Source: Chitinophagaceae bacterium (GTDB lineage Bacteria; Bacteroidota; Bacteroidia; Chitinophagales; Chitinophagaceae). From it: DNA of 45,237 bases. The position numbers and the translations under genes were made by a program. Below, one piece after another: positions 8,340-18,415 of this stretch; position 1 is the first letter of the stretch; each line of letters starts with the position of its first letter. The notes under the pieces were generated by a model, which had not been told where the DNA came from, did not search any database, and saw only the letters and a list, made by a program, of their open reading frames with translations. Location of the stretch: contig JAFMJX010000002.1 in assembly GCA_017853235.1 (NCBI GenBank), positions 1 through 45,237 of the forward strand, in the 5' to 3' direction.

Positions 8340-9204
8340 TTAGTATTTGTTCTTTTGCTTTTTCTAATTCATCTTTCATTAAAATTACGGCCTTTTGAAT
8401 AGCCACATCATTGGCTTTAGACCCAGTAGTATTTATTTCGCGTCCAATTTCTTGCAATACAAATGATAATTTTTTTCCTTTGCATGGGTCCGACTCATTC
8501 ATGATTGTCTTGAAATAAGTACAATGATTTTTAAGTCTAACGCGTTCTTCAGAAATATCAATTTTTTCGATGTAATAAATCAATTCTTGTTCCAATCTGT
8601 TGGTATCGTATTTATCTGTGCCCACATATTGTTCTAATAATTTAACCAAACCTTCCTTTATTTTATCCCTACGATTTGGTTCCAATTTTTCGACGATTAC
8701 TTGTTGTGCTTCGATTGCTTCTATTTTCTCTAACAAATCTTTTTCGATGGACTTGCCTTCTTCTTTACGATGGGCAGTTAAATGTTGAATGGCTTGTTGT
8801 AATAAACTTAAAACAGATGCCCATTCTTCCTCAGATAATACTTCATTACTAGAGGAAACTACATCTGGCATTTTTAATAAAGTGCTTAAAATGTTGTCTT
8901 TTTCAATACCTAACTCATTGGCTAATTCAATGATGGGTTGGTAATAAGATTTAGCTAATTCTTTATTTACGCTCACCGGCTTGGACGCTCCATTGGATTT
9001 AATTGAAATATTACACTCCACACTTCCTCTAAATAACTCTTCATTTAGTTTATTACGAATTTCCACTTCATAAGGCTTTAATAAAGAAGGCATATTAAGC
9101 CTCACATCAAACTGTTTCCCATTTAAGGACTTCACTTCAATTAAGAAAGTTTTGTCCTTATAAGTGGCCTCAGCCCTCCCATAACCCGTCATTGAGTAAA
9201 TCAT
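8329..9204 (-). CDS. yicC: YicC family endoribonuclease/stress protein
   Basis: Highly conserved YicC protein, associated with RNA decay in enterobacteria. The N-terminus MIYSMTGYGRAEA is the family hallmark and fixes the start. The N-terminal YicC domain covers about 1-155; the C-terminal DUF1732 part holds the RLEQELIYYIEKIDISEERVRLKNH block (about 203-227) and KKLSFVLQEIGREINTTGSKAND (about 244-266). 291 residues is standard. First gene of the yicC-gldH-kinase-regulator string; a 61-base gap separates it from the Nudix-type gene upstream. Confidence 0.95.
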   Translation of the reverse strand: MIYSMTGYGRAEATYKDKTFLIEVKSLNGKQFDVRLNMPSLLKPYEVEIRNKLNEELFRGSVECNISIKSNGASKPVSVNKELAKSYYQPIIELANELGIEKDNILSTLLKMPDVVSSSNEVLSEEEWASVLSLLQQAIQHLTAHRKEEGKSIEKDLLEKIEAIEAQQVIVEKLEPNRRDKIKEGLVKLLEQYVGTDKYDTNRLEQELIYYIEKIDISEERVRLKNHCTYFKTIMNESDPCKGKKLSFVLQEIGREINTTGSKANDVAIQKAVILMKDELEKAKEQILNVL

Positions 9205-9265
9205 AATAAACCCTTTTTAAATAGTGTGTAAAGGTATTAAAATTATAGGCAAGGGCATTCGTTTT

Positions 9266-9973
9266 TTAAAAATCAATGCCAATCCAATTTTTCTCTCTAG
9301 CTTGATAGGCAGCGAAATCAAAGGAGTATAATTTGCCAGGACGATGGGTTACATTGGTCTCCATTTCATTAATGTCAATCAAGCATCCCATACTGGCGAA
9401 TTTTTTTCTAAAATTGCGCCTATCTAAAGAAATATTTAAAATGGCTTCATACACACTTTGTAATTGTCTTAATGAGAATTTTTCGGGCAATAAATTAAAG
9501 GCCAATGGATGCTCTTGAATTCGTTTTTGTAACCAGCTATGGCATAGTTCCAATATCATCTGATGATCAAACGCCATTTCTTTTATATCCTTCACTACAT
9601 GCCAACTTAATTCGTTTTCTAAAATCTTAAGCTCATGGTGTTTAATATTCAGCAGGGAAGCGTACACCGTGGTGACCACCCTTCCCCCTGGATGTCGCTG
9701 AGGCTGACTAAAAGTATGCACTTGCTCCAAATACACATTTTGCATACCCGTTCTTTCTACTAAAACACGATTTGCCGCATCATCTAAATTTTCATTAGAC
9801 AAAATGCTGTCTCCTAAAAGAGATAATTTGTCATGAAATTGGGGTAAATCACTTTTAATGGTAAGCACTTTTAAGGAATTATCATCAAAGCCAAAAATAA
9901 CACAATCTACCGTGAGAGGTACCGTAGGGTATGATTGGACTAGTTTTACAGCGTCTTTTATGTTATTTTCCAT
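9266..9973 (-). CDS. Nudix-fold/winged-helix transcriptional regulator (NrtR/AraR type)
   Basis: The N-terminal Nudix-like domain (about 15-140) is followed by a winged helix (about 155-220; FSLRQLQSVYEAILNISLDRRNFRKKF), the architecture of NrtR and of AraR from Bacteroides. The Nudix box region GDSILSNENLDD...RVLVERTG (54-76) lacks the REUxEE catalytic acids except one Glu, so the domain probably binds a ligand rather than hydrolysing it. The two described relatives respond to ADP-ribose or arabinose; the effector here cannot be told from sequence. It is divergent from ligA with an 86-base gap and may act on its own promoter. Confidence 0.85.
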   Translation of the reverse strand: MENNIKDAVKLVQSYPTVPLTVDCVIFGFDDNSLKVLTIKSDLPQFHDKLSLLGDSILSNENLDDAANRVLVERTGMQNVYLEQVHTFSQPQRHPGGRVVTTVYASLLNIKHHELKILENELSWHVVKDIKEMAFDHQMILELCHSWLQKRIQEHPLAFNLLPEKFSLRQLQSVYEAILNISLDRRNFRKKFASMGCLIDINEMETNVTHRPGKLYSFDFAAYQAREKNWIGIDF

Positions 9974-10003
9974 CCTATAACTAATTCAAAAGGTTTTATA
10001 GTA

Positions 10004-10032
10004 CCAAAATACGAAATAAAAGATTAAAACAA
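10004..10032 (-). promoter_or_regulatory. Candidate promoter of the Nudix-type regulator gene
   Basis: On the minus strand TTG (10030-10032), 18 bases, then TATTTTGG (10004-10011), five of six bases of TAnnTTTG. It lies 31 bases before the ATG at 9973. No strong ligA promoter is seen; TATTTTAG at 10037-10044 is a weak match on the plus strand. Confidence 0.4.
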
Positions 10033-10044
10033 TTTGTATTTTAG

Positions 10045-12141
<2,097 letters not shown>

Positions 12142-12197
12142 TCAATCACTTTATTCGTTTATTAAATAGCAAGCAACTTCATTCATTCCCGGCTTTC

Positions 12198-13196
12198 TTA
12201 AATAATTCCTTGTTCCATTAAATATTCCGCAATCTGAATCGCATTGGTAGCAGCTCCCTTTCGCAAGTTATCACTCACGATCCACATATTTAAAGTTTTA
12301 GGCTGTGTTTCATCGCGACGTAAACGACCAACAAAAACTTCATCTTTTTCATGTGCCCATAAAGGCATAGGATATAATTGTGTAGCATCGTCTTGTTGCA
12401 CAATGATCCCTGGTGATTTTGTTAATATGTCAGTGACTTCGGCTAAATCAAATTCATTTTCAAATTCAATGTTTACGGATTCACTATGCCCTCCCACTAC
12501 AGGAATACGAACTGTAGTAGCAGTAACTTTAATGGAATCATCCTGCATAATTTTGCAAGTTTCTTTTACCATCTTCATCTCCTCCTTAGTATACCCATTG
12601 TCTAAAAACACATCAATTTGAGGAATTACATTTAAGTCAATTTGATATTTATATGCCATGTCGCTGGCTTGTAAATCAGCACCCCCTCTTTCATTGAATA
12701 ATTGGTCTACCGCTTTTTTACCAGTACCTGTTACACTTTGATAAGTACTTACCACCACTCTTTTAATTTTATATTGAGCATGCAGTGGTTGTAAAGCTAC
12801 TACCATTTGTATGGTGGAACAATTCGGATTTGCAATAATGAAATCTTGTGCTGTTAATACACTTGCATTTACTTCGGGAACTACTAATTTTTTAGTAGCA
12901 TCCATACGCCATGCAGATGAATTATCAATGACACGGATACCTGCTGCAGCAAATTGAGGTGCCCACTCTAAGGAAGTACTACCACCCGCAGAAAACAATG
13001 CCACCGCAGGTTGCGCAGCAATACCTTCTTCCATGGTTACCACTTTATAATTTTTACCTTTAAAAGAAACTTCTTTACCAGCAGATCTTGCAGATGCCAC
13101 AGGCACTAATTCAGTAACAGGAAAATTTCTTTCGGCTAAAACTTGTAACATTTTGGTACCTACTAAACCAGTAGCACCAACCACTGCAACTTTCAT
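12198..13196 (-). CDS. asd: Aspartate-semialdehyde dehydrogenase
   Basis: Converts aspartyl phosphate to aspartate semialdehyde with NADPH, the branch point to lysine/diaminopimelate, threonine and methionine. The N-terminus has the Rossmann motif VGATGLVGTKML; the catalytic cysteine is in NPNCSTIQMV (about 131-140); SYQSVTGTGKKA and RIPVVGGHSESVNIEFE are the substrate and dimer blocks. 332 residues is normal. The preceding 250 bases hold a promoter-like box, a Lys-rich leader peptide and an intrinsic terminator (separate entries), so expression is probably controlled by premature termination. Confidence 0.97.
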   Translation of the reverse strand: MKVAVVGATGLVGTKMLQVLAERNFPVTELVPVASARSAGKEVSFKGKNYKVVTMEEGIAAQPAVALFSAGGSTSLEWAPQFAAAGIRVIDNSSAWRMDATKKLVVPEVNASVLTAQDFIIANPNCSTIQMVVALQPLHAQYKIKRVVVSTYQSVTGTGKKAVDQLFNERGGADLQASDMAYKYQIDLNVIPQIDVFLDNGYTKEEMKMVKETCKIMQDDSIKVTATTVRIPVVGGHSESVNIEFENEFDLAEVTDILTKSPGIIVQQDDATQLYPMPLWAHEKDEVFVGRLRRDETQPKTLNMWIVSDNLRKGAATNAIQIAEYLMEQGII

Positions 13197-13251
13197 TTTT
13201 TAAAATTTAAATTTTTAAACTATTTTTTATTTTTTTAATTGAACTATAAAA

Positions 13252-13280
13252 AAAGCCTTCCATTTATTTTGGAAGGCTTT
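13252..13280 (-). terminator. Intrinsic terminator in the asd leader
   Basis: Perfect 10-bp stem: AAAGCCTTCC (13271-13280) and GGAAGGCTTT (13252-13261) around a 9-base loop, followed on the minus strand by seven T (13248-13254, overlapping the arm). It lies about 170 bases after the kinase stop and only 51 bases before the asd start codon, so it can control readthrough into asd as well as end the kinase transcript. The run of T in the plus direction is poor. Confidence 0.85.
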
Positions 13281-13319
13281 GAATATATTTTTAAAACATA
13301 CATACAAACACACCTTCCT

Positions 13320-13364
13320 TTAGTGAGGTTTTTTGTTTTGTTTGGTATGTTTATATAAATTCAT
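13320..13364 (-). CDS. Possible leader peptide of the asd attenuator (14 residues)
   Basis: ATG at 13364 to TAA at 13320 encodes MNLYKHTKQNKKPH: four Lys, one Thr and two Asn in 14 residues, fitting the aspartate-family product made downstream of Asd. The start is preceded by an A-rich tract (CAAAAAAGTAAAAA), as is usual for Bacteroidota starts. The stop codon directly abuts GGAAGG, so a ribosome at the stop would mask the antiterminator arm. Lys codons (AAA) are common in AT-rich DNA, so composition alone is weak evidence. Confidence 0.4.
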   Translation of the reverse strand: MNLYKHTKQNKKPH

Positions 13365-13427
13365 TTTTTACTTTTTTGTAGTTTTAAAAGAGGATCCTTT
13401 CAATTATCATCGTTAGCGAAAATAAAT

Positions 13428-13452
13428 GGAATGTAACATTCCACCAAATTTA
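13428..13452 (-). promoter_or_regulatory. Candidate asd leader promoter with palindrome at the start site
   Basis: TAAATTTG (13445-13452, minus) exactly matches TAnnTTTG and shares bases with the kinase stop codon. The expected transcription start falls in the perfect palindrome GGAATG-TTA-CATTCC (13428-13442). A TTG lies 24 bases upstream inside the kinase gene, slightly far for a -33 element. A transcript from here would carry a leader of about 240 bases before asd. Confidence 0.45.
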
Positions 13453-14370
13453 CACTAATTCAATATCAAAATTGACCAACTGAACAAACGATTGTATGCG
13501 TTCTTTAATATCGTCTGCATTAATTTCCGTCAATCTTTGTGTACCAAATTTTTCAACACAAAAGCTAGCTAATGCACTACCCACAATGATTGCAGACTTC
13601 ATATTGTTAAATGAAAAATCCTTTGTTTTTGCTAAGTGTGCGACAAATCCACCAGCAAAGGTATCCCCTGCACCAGTGGGATCAAATACTTCCTCCAAAG
13701 GCAATGCAGGAGCAAAGAAAACTTGATTATCATGAAATAATAAAGCGCCATGTTCCCCTTTCTTAATAATTAAATACTTAGGACCCATTGCCATAATTTT
13801 TTTAGCAGCCTTGACTAAACTATATTCTCCACTCAATTGACGAGCTTCACTGTCATTTACTAATAACACATCCACTAAACTTATTGTGTGTAATAAATCA
13901 GGCATCATAATTTCCATCCAAAAATTCATCGTATCCATAACGATTAATTTTGGACGCTTCTTCATTTGTTTGATCACACTACTTTGCACTGCTGGAACCA
14001 AATTACCCAACATTAAAATTTCGCAATCTTGATAGCTATCTGGAACTACTGGTTCAAAATTTTCTAATACATTTAATTGCGTATCCAAAGTATCACGGGT
14101 ATTCATATCTAAATGATACTTGCCACTCCAAAAAAATGTTTTCTCCTCTTTTTTAATTTGTACCCCTTCTAAAACCACACCTCTGTTTGTTAAAGCGTCT
14201 AATTCGGATTGTGGGAAATCGCCCCCTACTACAGATATTTGTTTTACAGTTGTAAAATTGGAAGCACACCAAGCAATATAAGTTGCGGCGCCGCCAATAA
14301 TTTTATCACTTTTCCCAAAGGGAGTTTCAATGGCATCAAAAGCCATAGATCCAACAACAACTAATGACAT
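13450..14370 (-). CDS. PfkB-family carbohydrate/nucleoside kinase
   Basis: Ribokinase-fold kinase of unknown substrate. The N-terminal glycine motif appears as GGAATYIAWCAS (26-37), and the ATP/catalytic signature DPTGAGDTFAGGF near residues 229-241 holds the catalytic Asp in GAGD. 306 residues is normal. This subgroup, starting SLVVVGSMAFDAIETPFGK, is widely conserved in Bacteroidota and often just called sugar kinase. It is divergent from the tetR gene (166-base gap) and lies upstream of asd on the same strand, but a terminator separates them. Confidence 0.9.
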   Translation of the reverse strand: MSLVVVGSMAFDAIETPFGKSDKIIGGAATYIAWCASNFTTVKQISVVGGDFPQSELDALTNRGVVLEGVQIKKEEKTFFWSGKYHLDMNTRDTLDTQLNVLENFEPVVPDSYQDCEILMLGNLVPAVQSSVIKQMKKRPKLIVMDTMNFWMEIMMPDLLHTISLVDVLLVNDSEARQLSGEYSLVKAAKKIMAMGPKYLIIKKGEHGALLFHDNQVFFAPALPLEEVFDPTGAGDTFAGGFVAHLAKTKDFSFNNMKSAIIVGSALASFCVEKFGTQRLTEINADDIKERIQSFVQLVNFDIELV

Positions 14371-14408
14371 GAGTTTAGATTTATTTTCAGGTGCGAAACT
14401 ACGATTTT

Positions 14409-14441
14409 TAAAGTTATAATTGTAAGTACTTGATAATCAAA
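14409..14441 (-). promoter_or_regulatory. Promoter of the PfkB-family kinase gene
   Basis: On the minus strand TTTG (14438-14441), 21 bases, TAACTTTA (14409-14416), five of six bases of the -7 consensus with good spacing. The leader to the ATG at 14370 is about 35 bases. Confidence 0.5.
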
Positions 14442-14473
14442 AAACTAACAAATTTGCCATTTTTTTTAAAATA

Positions 14474-14507
14474 AAATGATTTTTTAAGTGTTTATCATTT
14501 AATTTTG
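14474..14507 (+). promoter_or_regulatory. tetR promoter with overlapping inverted repeat
   Basis: TAATTTTG (14500-14507) matches TAnnTTTG exactly, 29 bases before the tetR ATG. An inverted repeat AAATGAT (14474-14480), 13 bases, ATCATTT (14494-14500) abuts and shares one base with it, where a repressor would block polymerase. It may be the TetR protein's own operator. Confidence 0.45.
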
Positions 14508-14536
14508 CGCTAACAAATCATTCAAAATATAGTATT

Positions 14537-15133
14537 ATGGCCAGAATTAAAACCGAAAAAAACATTTCTAGAAAAGATGTGATTGTGAGTAAGGCAGCCA
14601 CTTTATTTCGTGAGAAAGGATATAAAGCTGCAAGTATGCGTGATTTAGCCGAAGCTGTAGGAGTAGAAGCGGCTAGCTTATACAATCATATAAAGTCAAA
14701 AAGTGAATTATTGCACGAATTAGTATTTAGTGTGGCCAATAAGTTTGTGCTTAAAATGGATGAGATTGAATCTGATAACATAAGCTCTCTTCAAAAAATG
14801 GAAAAGTTATTGCGATTCCATATCACTGAAATGATTAATAATTATGAAGAAGTATATGTAAGCGATAGAGAATGGAAACATTTATCAGACCCCTATTTAT
14901 CCAATTACCAAAATCAACGAAGAGTATACCGCAAAAGGATTGCAGCGATTATTGAAGAAGGTATTAGAAATAAAGAAATTAAGGCCATTGACGCTCCCAC
15001 TGTTGTTTTAATATTTTTACATGCCGTGAGTGGTATTGAAAGCTGGCACCGTTCTACTAAAAAAATTACCGCAGAAGAATTAGAACAAAATATGGTGACA
15101 ATTTTAATTGATGGTTTAAAATTGACAAAATAA
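14537..15133 (+). CDS. TetR/AcrR-family transcriptional regulator
   Basis: The N-terminal helix-turn-helix (about 13-58) reads ISRKDVIVSKAATLFREKGY, then SMRDLAEAVGVEAASLYNHI, the TetR signature. The C-terminal ligand and dimer domain (about 70-198) is helical, without diagnostic residues. 198 residues is normal. It has its own promoter with a candidate operator and its own terminator. The divergent kinase gene is one possible target; fatty-acid or efflux regulation, common in this family, cannot be read from the sequence. Confidence 0.93.
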   Translation: MARIKTEKNISRKDVIVSKAATLFREKGYKAASMRDLAEAVGVEAASLYNHIKSKSELLHELVFSVANKFVLKMDEIESDNISSLQKMEKLLRFHITEMINNYEEVYVSDREWKHLSDPYLSNYQNQRRVYRKRIAAIIEEGIRNKEIKAIDAPTVVLIFLHAVSGIESWHRSTKKITAEELEQNMVTILIDGLKLTK

Positions 15134-15192
15134 TTCGCATTCATTTTTGACATATATAGCAGGTCATTCAAAAGTGATTTTTAAAATTATGG

Positions 15193-15215
15193 AAGCCCAA
15201 CAAATTGTTGGGCTT
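15193..15215 (+). terminator. Terminator after tetR
   Basis: AAGCCCAACA (15193-15202), 3-base loop, TGTTGGGCTT (15206-15215): a 10-bp perfect stem followed by TTGCTTTTT. It lies 59 bases after the tetR stop. Confidence 0.85.
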
Positions 15216-15323
15216 TTGCTTTTTAAACCCCTTGCCTATCAAATTAAATGGTATGATACCTTAAAAAAGACAACATAAAACAAAAAGAAAATCTGCTCGC
15301 GTAAACTGAAAAATCAAGTATTT

Positions 15324-15362
15324 AAGTATTGTAGTAACTCATCAAGTATTGTAGTAACTTCG
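15324..15362 (+). repeat. Tandem 20-base repeat at the obgE promoter
   Basis: AAGTATTGTAGTAACT occurs at 15324-15339 and again at 15344-15359, 20 bases apart; ATCAAGTAT also precedes the first copy (15313-15321). The second copy runs into TAACTTCG (15355-15362), five of six bases of the -7 element, and the TTG of the first copy (15329-15331) is 23 bases upstream, so the repeat could supply both promoter elements. The obgE GTG start is 17 bases on. The rest of 15216-15323 shows nothing recognisable. Confidence 0.7.
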
Positions 15363-15378
15363 CCCAAATATTATCCCG

Positions 15379-16386
15379 GTGTCCGAAAGAAATAATTTTA
15401 TTGATTACATCCGAATTTTTTGCCGAAGTGGCCATGGAGGTGCAGGGGCACGCCATTTCATGCGCAATAAACTCACTGCCAAAGGAGGACCTGACGGCGG
15501 TGATGGAGGACGTGGAGGGCATATTATACTAAAAGGGAATGCGCAACTTTGGACCTTACTTCACTTACGCTACTATAAAAATGTACATGCCGAAGATGGT
15601 GAAGGAGGAAGTAAAAACAACTGTACTGGAAAAGACGGAAAGGATATTATTATTGAAGTGCCCTTGGGTACTATTGCCAAAGATGAAGAAACAGGGAAAG
15701 TGGAAGCAGAAATTTTAACGGATGGGCAAGAAGTGATTTTTTTAAAAGGGGGTCGTGGAGGTTTAGGCAATAGCAATTTTGCCACTCCTACCAATCAAGT
15801 ACCTGAGCACGCGCAACCAGGCGAAGAAGGACTAGAAGGATGGAAACAAATTGAATTAAAAGTACTTGCAGATGTAGGTTTAGTGGGATTTCCCAATGCT
15901 GGTAAATCCACTTTGCTATCGGTGATTACTGCAGCAAAACCTAAAATTGCAAATTATGCTTTTACTACTTTAACGCCTCAATTAGGTATGGTTGCTTATC
16001 GTGACAACCGATCTTTTTGTATCGCAGATTTACCTGGAATTATTGAAGGAGCTGCAGAAGGCAAAGGATTAGGGCATCGATTTTTAAGACATATTGAACG
16101 CAATGCTGTTTTACTTTTCTTAATCCCAGCAGACAGCAATGATCATAAAAAGGAATTTGAAATTTTAAAAAATGAATTGGCTGAATTCAATCCGGAACTA
16201 TTGCAAAAGGAATTTATCATCGCGATTAGCAAGTCGGATTTATTAGACGACGAACTTACCGAAGCAATTAAAAAAGAACTTCCTTCCAATATCCCACATA
16301 TTTTTATTTCCTCTGCAACACAAAAAAATTTAGTAGAACTTAAGGATTTATTATGGGCTGCATTAAATAAACCTATTACAGTATAA
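15379..16386 (+). CDS. obgE: GTPase ObgE/CgtA
   Basis: Essential ribosome-associated GTPase involved in 50S maturation and stress control. The glycine-rich Obg domain (about 1-158; [28 protein letters not shown]) is followed by the G domain: GFPNAGKST (G1), [10 protein letters not shown] (switch I), DLPGIIEGA (G3), ISKSDLLD (G4, with Ser where NKxD usually has Asn) and SSAT (G5). The start codon is GTG; the following residues match the family N-terminus. At 335 residues it lacks the C-terminal OCT extension, as is common in Bacteroidota. It converges on typA with a bidirectional terminator between. Confidence 0.97.
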   Translation: MSERNNFIDYIRIFCRSGHGGAGARHFMRNKLTAKGGPDGGDGGRGGHIILKGNAQLWTLLHLRYYKNVHAEDGEGGSKNNCTGKDGKDIIIEVPLGTIAKDEETGKVEAEILTDGQEVIFLKGGRGGLGNSNFATPTNQVPEHAQPGEEGLEGWKQIELKVLADVGLVGFPNAGKSTLLSVITAAKPKIANYAFTTLTPQLGMVAYRDNRSFCIADLPGIIEGAAEGKGLGHRFLRHIERNAVLLFLIPADSNDHKKEFEILKNELAEFNPELLQKEFIIAISKSDLLDDELTEAIKKELPSNIPHIFISSATQKNLVELKDLLWAALNKPITV

Positions 16387-16448
16387 AGTGAAGATGAAGT
16401 AGCAAACAATTAATTTATTTTTCACACTATTACAAAATGTATTTATAA

Positions 16449-16481
16449 AAAAAATCCCTCCAAATTTTGGAGGGATTTTTT
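16449..16481. terminator. Bidirectional terminator between obgE and typA
   Basis: AAATCCCTCCAA and TTGGAGGGATTT arms around a 3-base loop (about 16452-16478), flanked by an A-run on the left and a T-run of about eight on the right, so it can end both convergent transcripts. Confidence 0.88.
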
Positions 16482-16490
16482 TTATCGCAA

Positions 16491-16510
16491 ATATCATTTC
16501 AAAATGATAT
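16491..16510. repeat. Near-perfect palindrome downstream of typA
   Basis: ATATCATTT (16491-16499), CA, AAATGATAT (16502-16510). 9-bp arms with a 2-base centre, 28 bases after the typA stop. It holds the ATCATTT/AAATGAT half-sites also found before tetR, in another arrangement. AT-rich, so it may be chance. Confidence 0.4.
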
Positions 16511-16537
16511 TATCTCATATGTAACTTACATTGAAAA

Positions 16538-18340
16538 TTATCCGTTGTTCGCTTTTGAAGCTTTGTTTCGCTCATTCTCATCTAACATAGATTTACGCAT
16601 ACGAACTGATTTTGGAGTTACTTCAATACACTCATCAAATTGGATATACTCCATACACTCTTCCAAAGTAAATTGAACCTTAGGCGTAATACGAACGCTA
16701 TCATCACTACCACTTGCACGGTGATTGGTTAATTTTTTCATCTCCACCGCGTTGATATTTAAATCACCTGGCTTTATATGTTCTGCTAATATTTGACCTG
16801 CATAAACTTCCTCTCCTGGTTCAATAAAGAAACGACCTCTATCTTGTAACTTGTCAATAGAATATGCAGTAGTGGTCCCTGCAAATTTTGCAACTAATAC
16901 ACCATTGCTTCTTCCAGGAATACTTCCTTTCCAAGGTTTGTATTCGTTAAAGCGATGTGCCATAACAGCTTCCCCTGCGGTTTGTGTTAACATTTGTGAA
17001 CGTAAACCAATCAAACCACGAGAAGGAATATCAAATTCCAAATGTTGCATGGTACCCTTAGATTCCATGATTAACATTTCCCCTTTCTTTTGAGTCACAA
17101 GGTCAATCACCTTACCGCTAAATTCGGAAGGAACATCCACTACTAATATTTCAAAAGGTTCATGTTTACGACCATCTATATCTTTGACTAATACTTGAGG
17201 ATTTCCAACTGTTAATTCATATCCCTCACGACGCATAGTTTCCACTAATACGCCCAAGTGTAAAATACCACGACCAAAAACCAAGAAACTATCAGCACTA
17301 TCTGTTTCTTCTACACGTAATGCTAAGTTTTTTTCTGTCTCTTTCATCAAACGATCACGAATATGTCGAGAAGTTACAAACTTACCTTCCTTACCAAAGA
17401 AAGGTGAATTGTTGATACTAAAAGTCATACTCATCGTAGGTTCATCCACACTAATGATAGGTAATGCTTCTGGATTTTCAGGATCTGCAATAGTGTCTCC
17501 AATATTGAAATCTTCTAAGCCAACCACAGCGCATAAGTCACCTGAAACGACTTCGGTTACTTTACGCTTACCCATTCCTTCAAATACGTATAATTCTTTT
17601 ACTTTATTCTTTTTAATACTTCCATCTGCTTGCACCAATACAATATTTTGACCTTCTTTGATCACACCTCTTTCTACTTTTCCAATTGCAATACGACCTA
17701 AGAAAGAAGAATAATCCAATGAAGTAATTTGCATTTGAGTATGCCCTTGTTTTGCATCTGGACCTGGTACATATTTTAAAATACCATCCATTAATGGAGT
17801 AATATCTTCACATTGTGTTAAGCTTTCATTGAACCAACCATTTTTTCCACTACCATAAAAAGTAGGGAAGTTTAATTGCTCTTCGGTAGCATCTAGGTTG
17901 AAAAACAATTCAAATACTGCATCATGTACTTCATCAGGACGACAGTTTTCCTTATCAACTTTATTTATAATAACAATTGGCTTTAAATTTAACTGTAACG
18001 CTTTTTGTAAAACGAAACGAGTTTGAGGCATAGGTCCTTCAAAAGCATCTACTAACAAACAAACTCCATCAGCCATTTTTAATACACGTTCTACTTCACC
18101 ACCAAAGTCACTGTGTCCTGGAGTATCAATGACATTAATTTTTACATCTTTATAAGTAACAGATGCGTTTTTACTAAGGATGGTGATCCCCCTTTCACGT
18201 TCTAACTCATTGCTATCCATGATTAATTCACCAGTTTCCTGATTGTCACGGAATACTTTTGTAGCGTGTAAAATTTTGTCCACCAAAGTAGTTTTACCGT
18301 GGTCAACGTGGGCGATAATAGCGATGTTTCTTATTTCCAT
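16538..18340 (-). CDS. typA: Translational GTPase TypA/BipA
   Basis: Ribosome-binding GTPase of the EF-G family that aids 50S assembly and stress or cold adaptation. The G domain begins at the N-terminus: [12 protein letters not shown] (G1, 10-21), RGITI (G2), [14 protein letters not shown] (G3), [10 protein letters not shown] (G4). It continues with domain II (about 205-290), the EF-G III/V-like domains, and the BipA-specific C-terminal domain ([13 protein letters not shown]-type block near 545-560, here [14 protein letters not shown]). 600 residues is the standard length. It has its own close promoter. Confidence 0.98.
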   Translation of the reverse strand: MEIRNIAIIAHVDHGKTTLVDKILHATKVFRDNQETGELIMDSNELERERGITILSKNASVTYKDVKINVIDTPGHSDFGGEVERVLKMADGVCLLVDAFEGPMPQTRFVLQKALQLNLKPIVIINKVDKENCRPDEVHDAVFELFFNLDATEEQLNFPTFYGSGKNGWFNESLTQCEDITPLMDGILKYVPGPDAKQGHTQMQITSLDYSSFLGRIAIGKVERGVIKEGQNIVLVQADGSIKKNKVKELYVFEGMGKRKVTEVVSGDLCAVVGLEDFNIGDTIADPENPEALPIISVDEPTMSMTFSINNSPFFGKEGKFVTSRHIRDRLMKETEKNLALRVEETDSADSFLVFGRGILHLGVLVETMRREGYELTVGNPQVLVKDIDGRKHEPFEILVVDVPSEFSGKVIDLVTQKKGEMLIMESKGTMQHLEFDIPSRGLIGLRSQMLTQTAGEAVMAHRFNEYKPWKGSIPGRSNGVLVAKFAGTTTAYSIDKLQDRGRFFIEPGEEVYAGQILAEHIKPGDLNINAVEMKKLTNHRASGSDDSVRITPKVQFTLEECMEYIQFDECIEVTPKSVRMRKSMLDENERNKASKANNG

Positions 18341-18357
18341 GTACTGTTTTGAGGGTG

Positions 18358-18365
18358 CAAAGGTA
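18358..18365 (-). promoter_or_regulatory. -7 box of the typA promoter
   Basis: TACCTTTG on the minus strand, exact TAnnTTTG, 17 bases before the ATG, so the leader is about 10 bases. A TTTTG lies 24 bases upstream as a possible -33 element. Confidence 0.6.
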
Positions 18366-18415
18366 CATGGTTTAAAGCTCCTAAAAAAACAAAAGAGGAA
18401 AAAGAGTGATAAGAT

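Larger units (their letters stand above)
13252..13364 (-). promoter_or_regulatory. Candidate transcription attenuator upstream of asd
   Basis: Three competing elements are visible on the minus strand. ACATAC-C-AAACA (13339-13350) can pair with TGTTTGTATGT (13300-13310) with one bulged C, enclosing GGAAGG (13313-13318). Freed GGAAGG can pair with CCTTCC (13271-13276), which is also the left arm of the terminator. A 14-codon ORF covers the first element and stops just before GGAAGG. This is the geometry of leader-peptide attenuation. The pairings are seen in sequence; the mechanism is inference. Confidence 0.55.

Noticed and set aside
13281-13449. A separate small RNA gene between the kinase and asd
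   Set aside because: The structure is better explained as the asd leader: same strand, a promoter-like box upstream, and a terminator close to the asd start.
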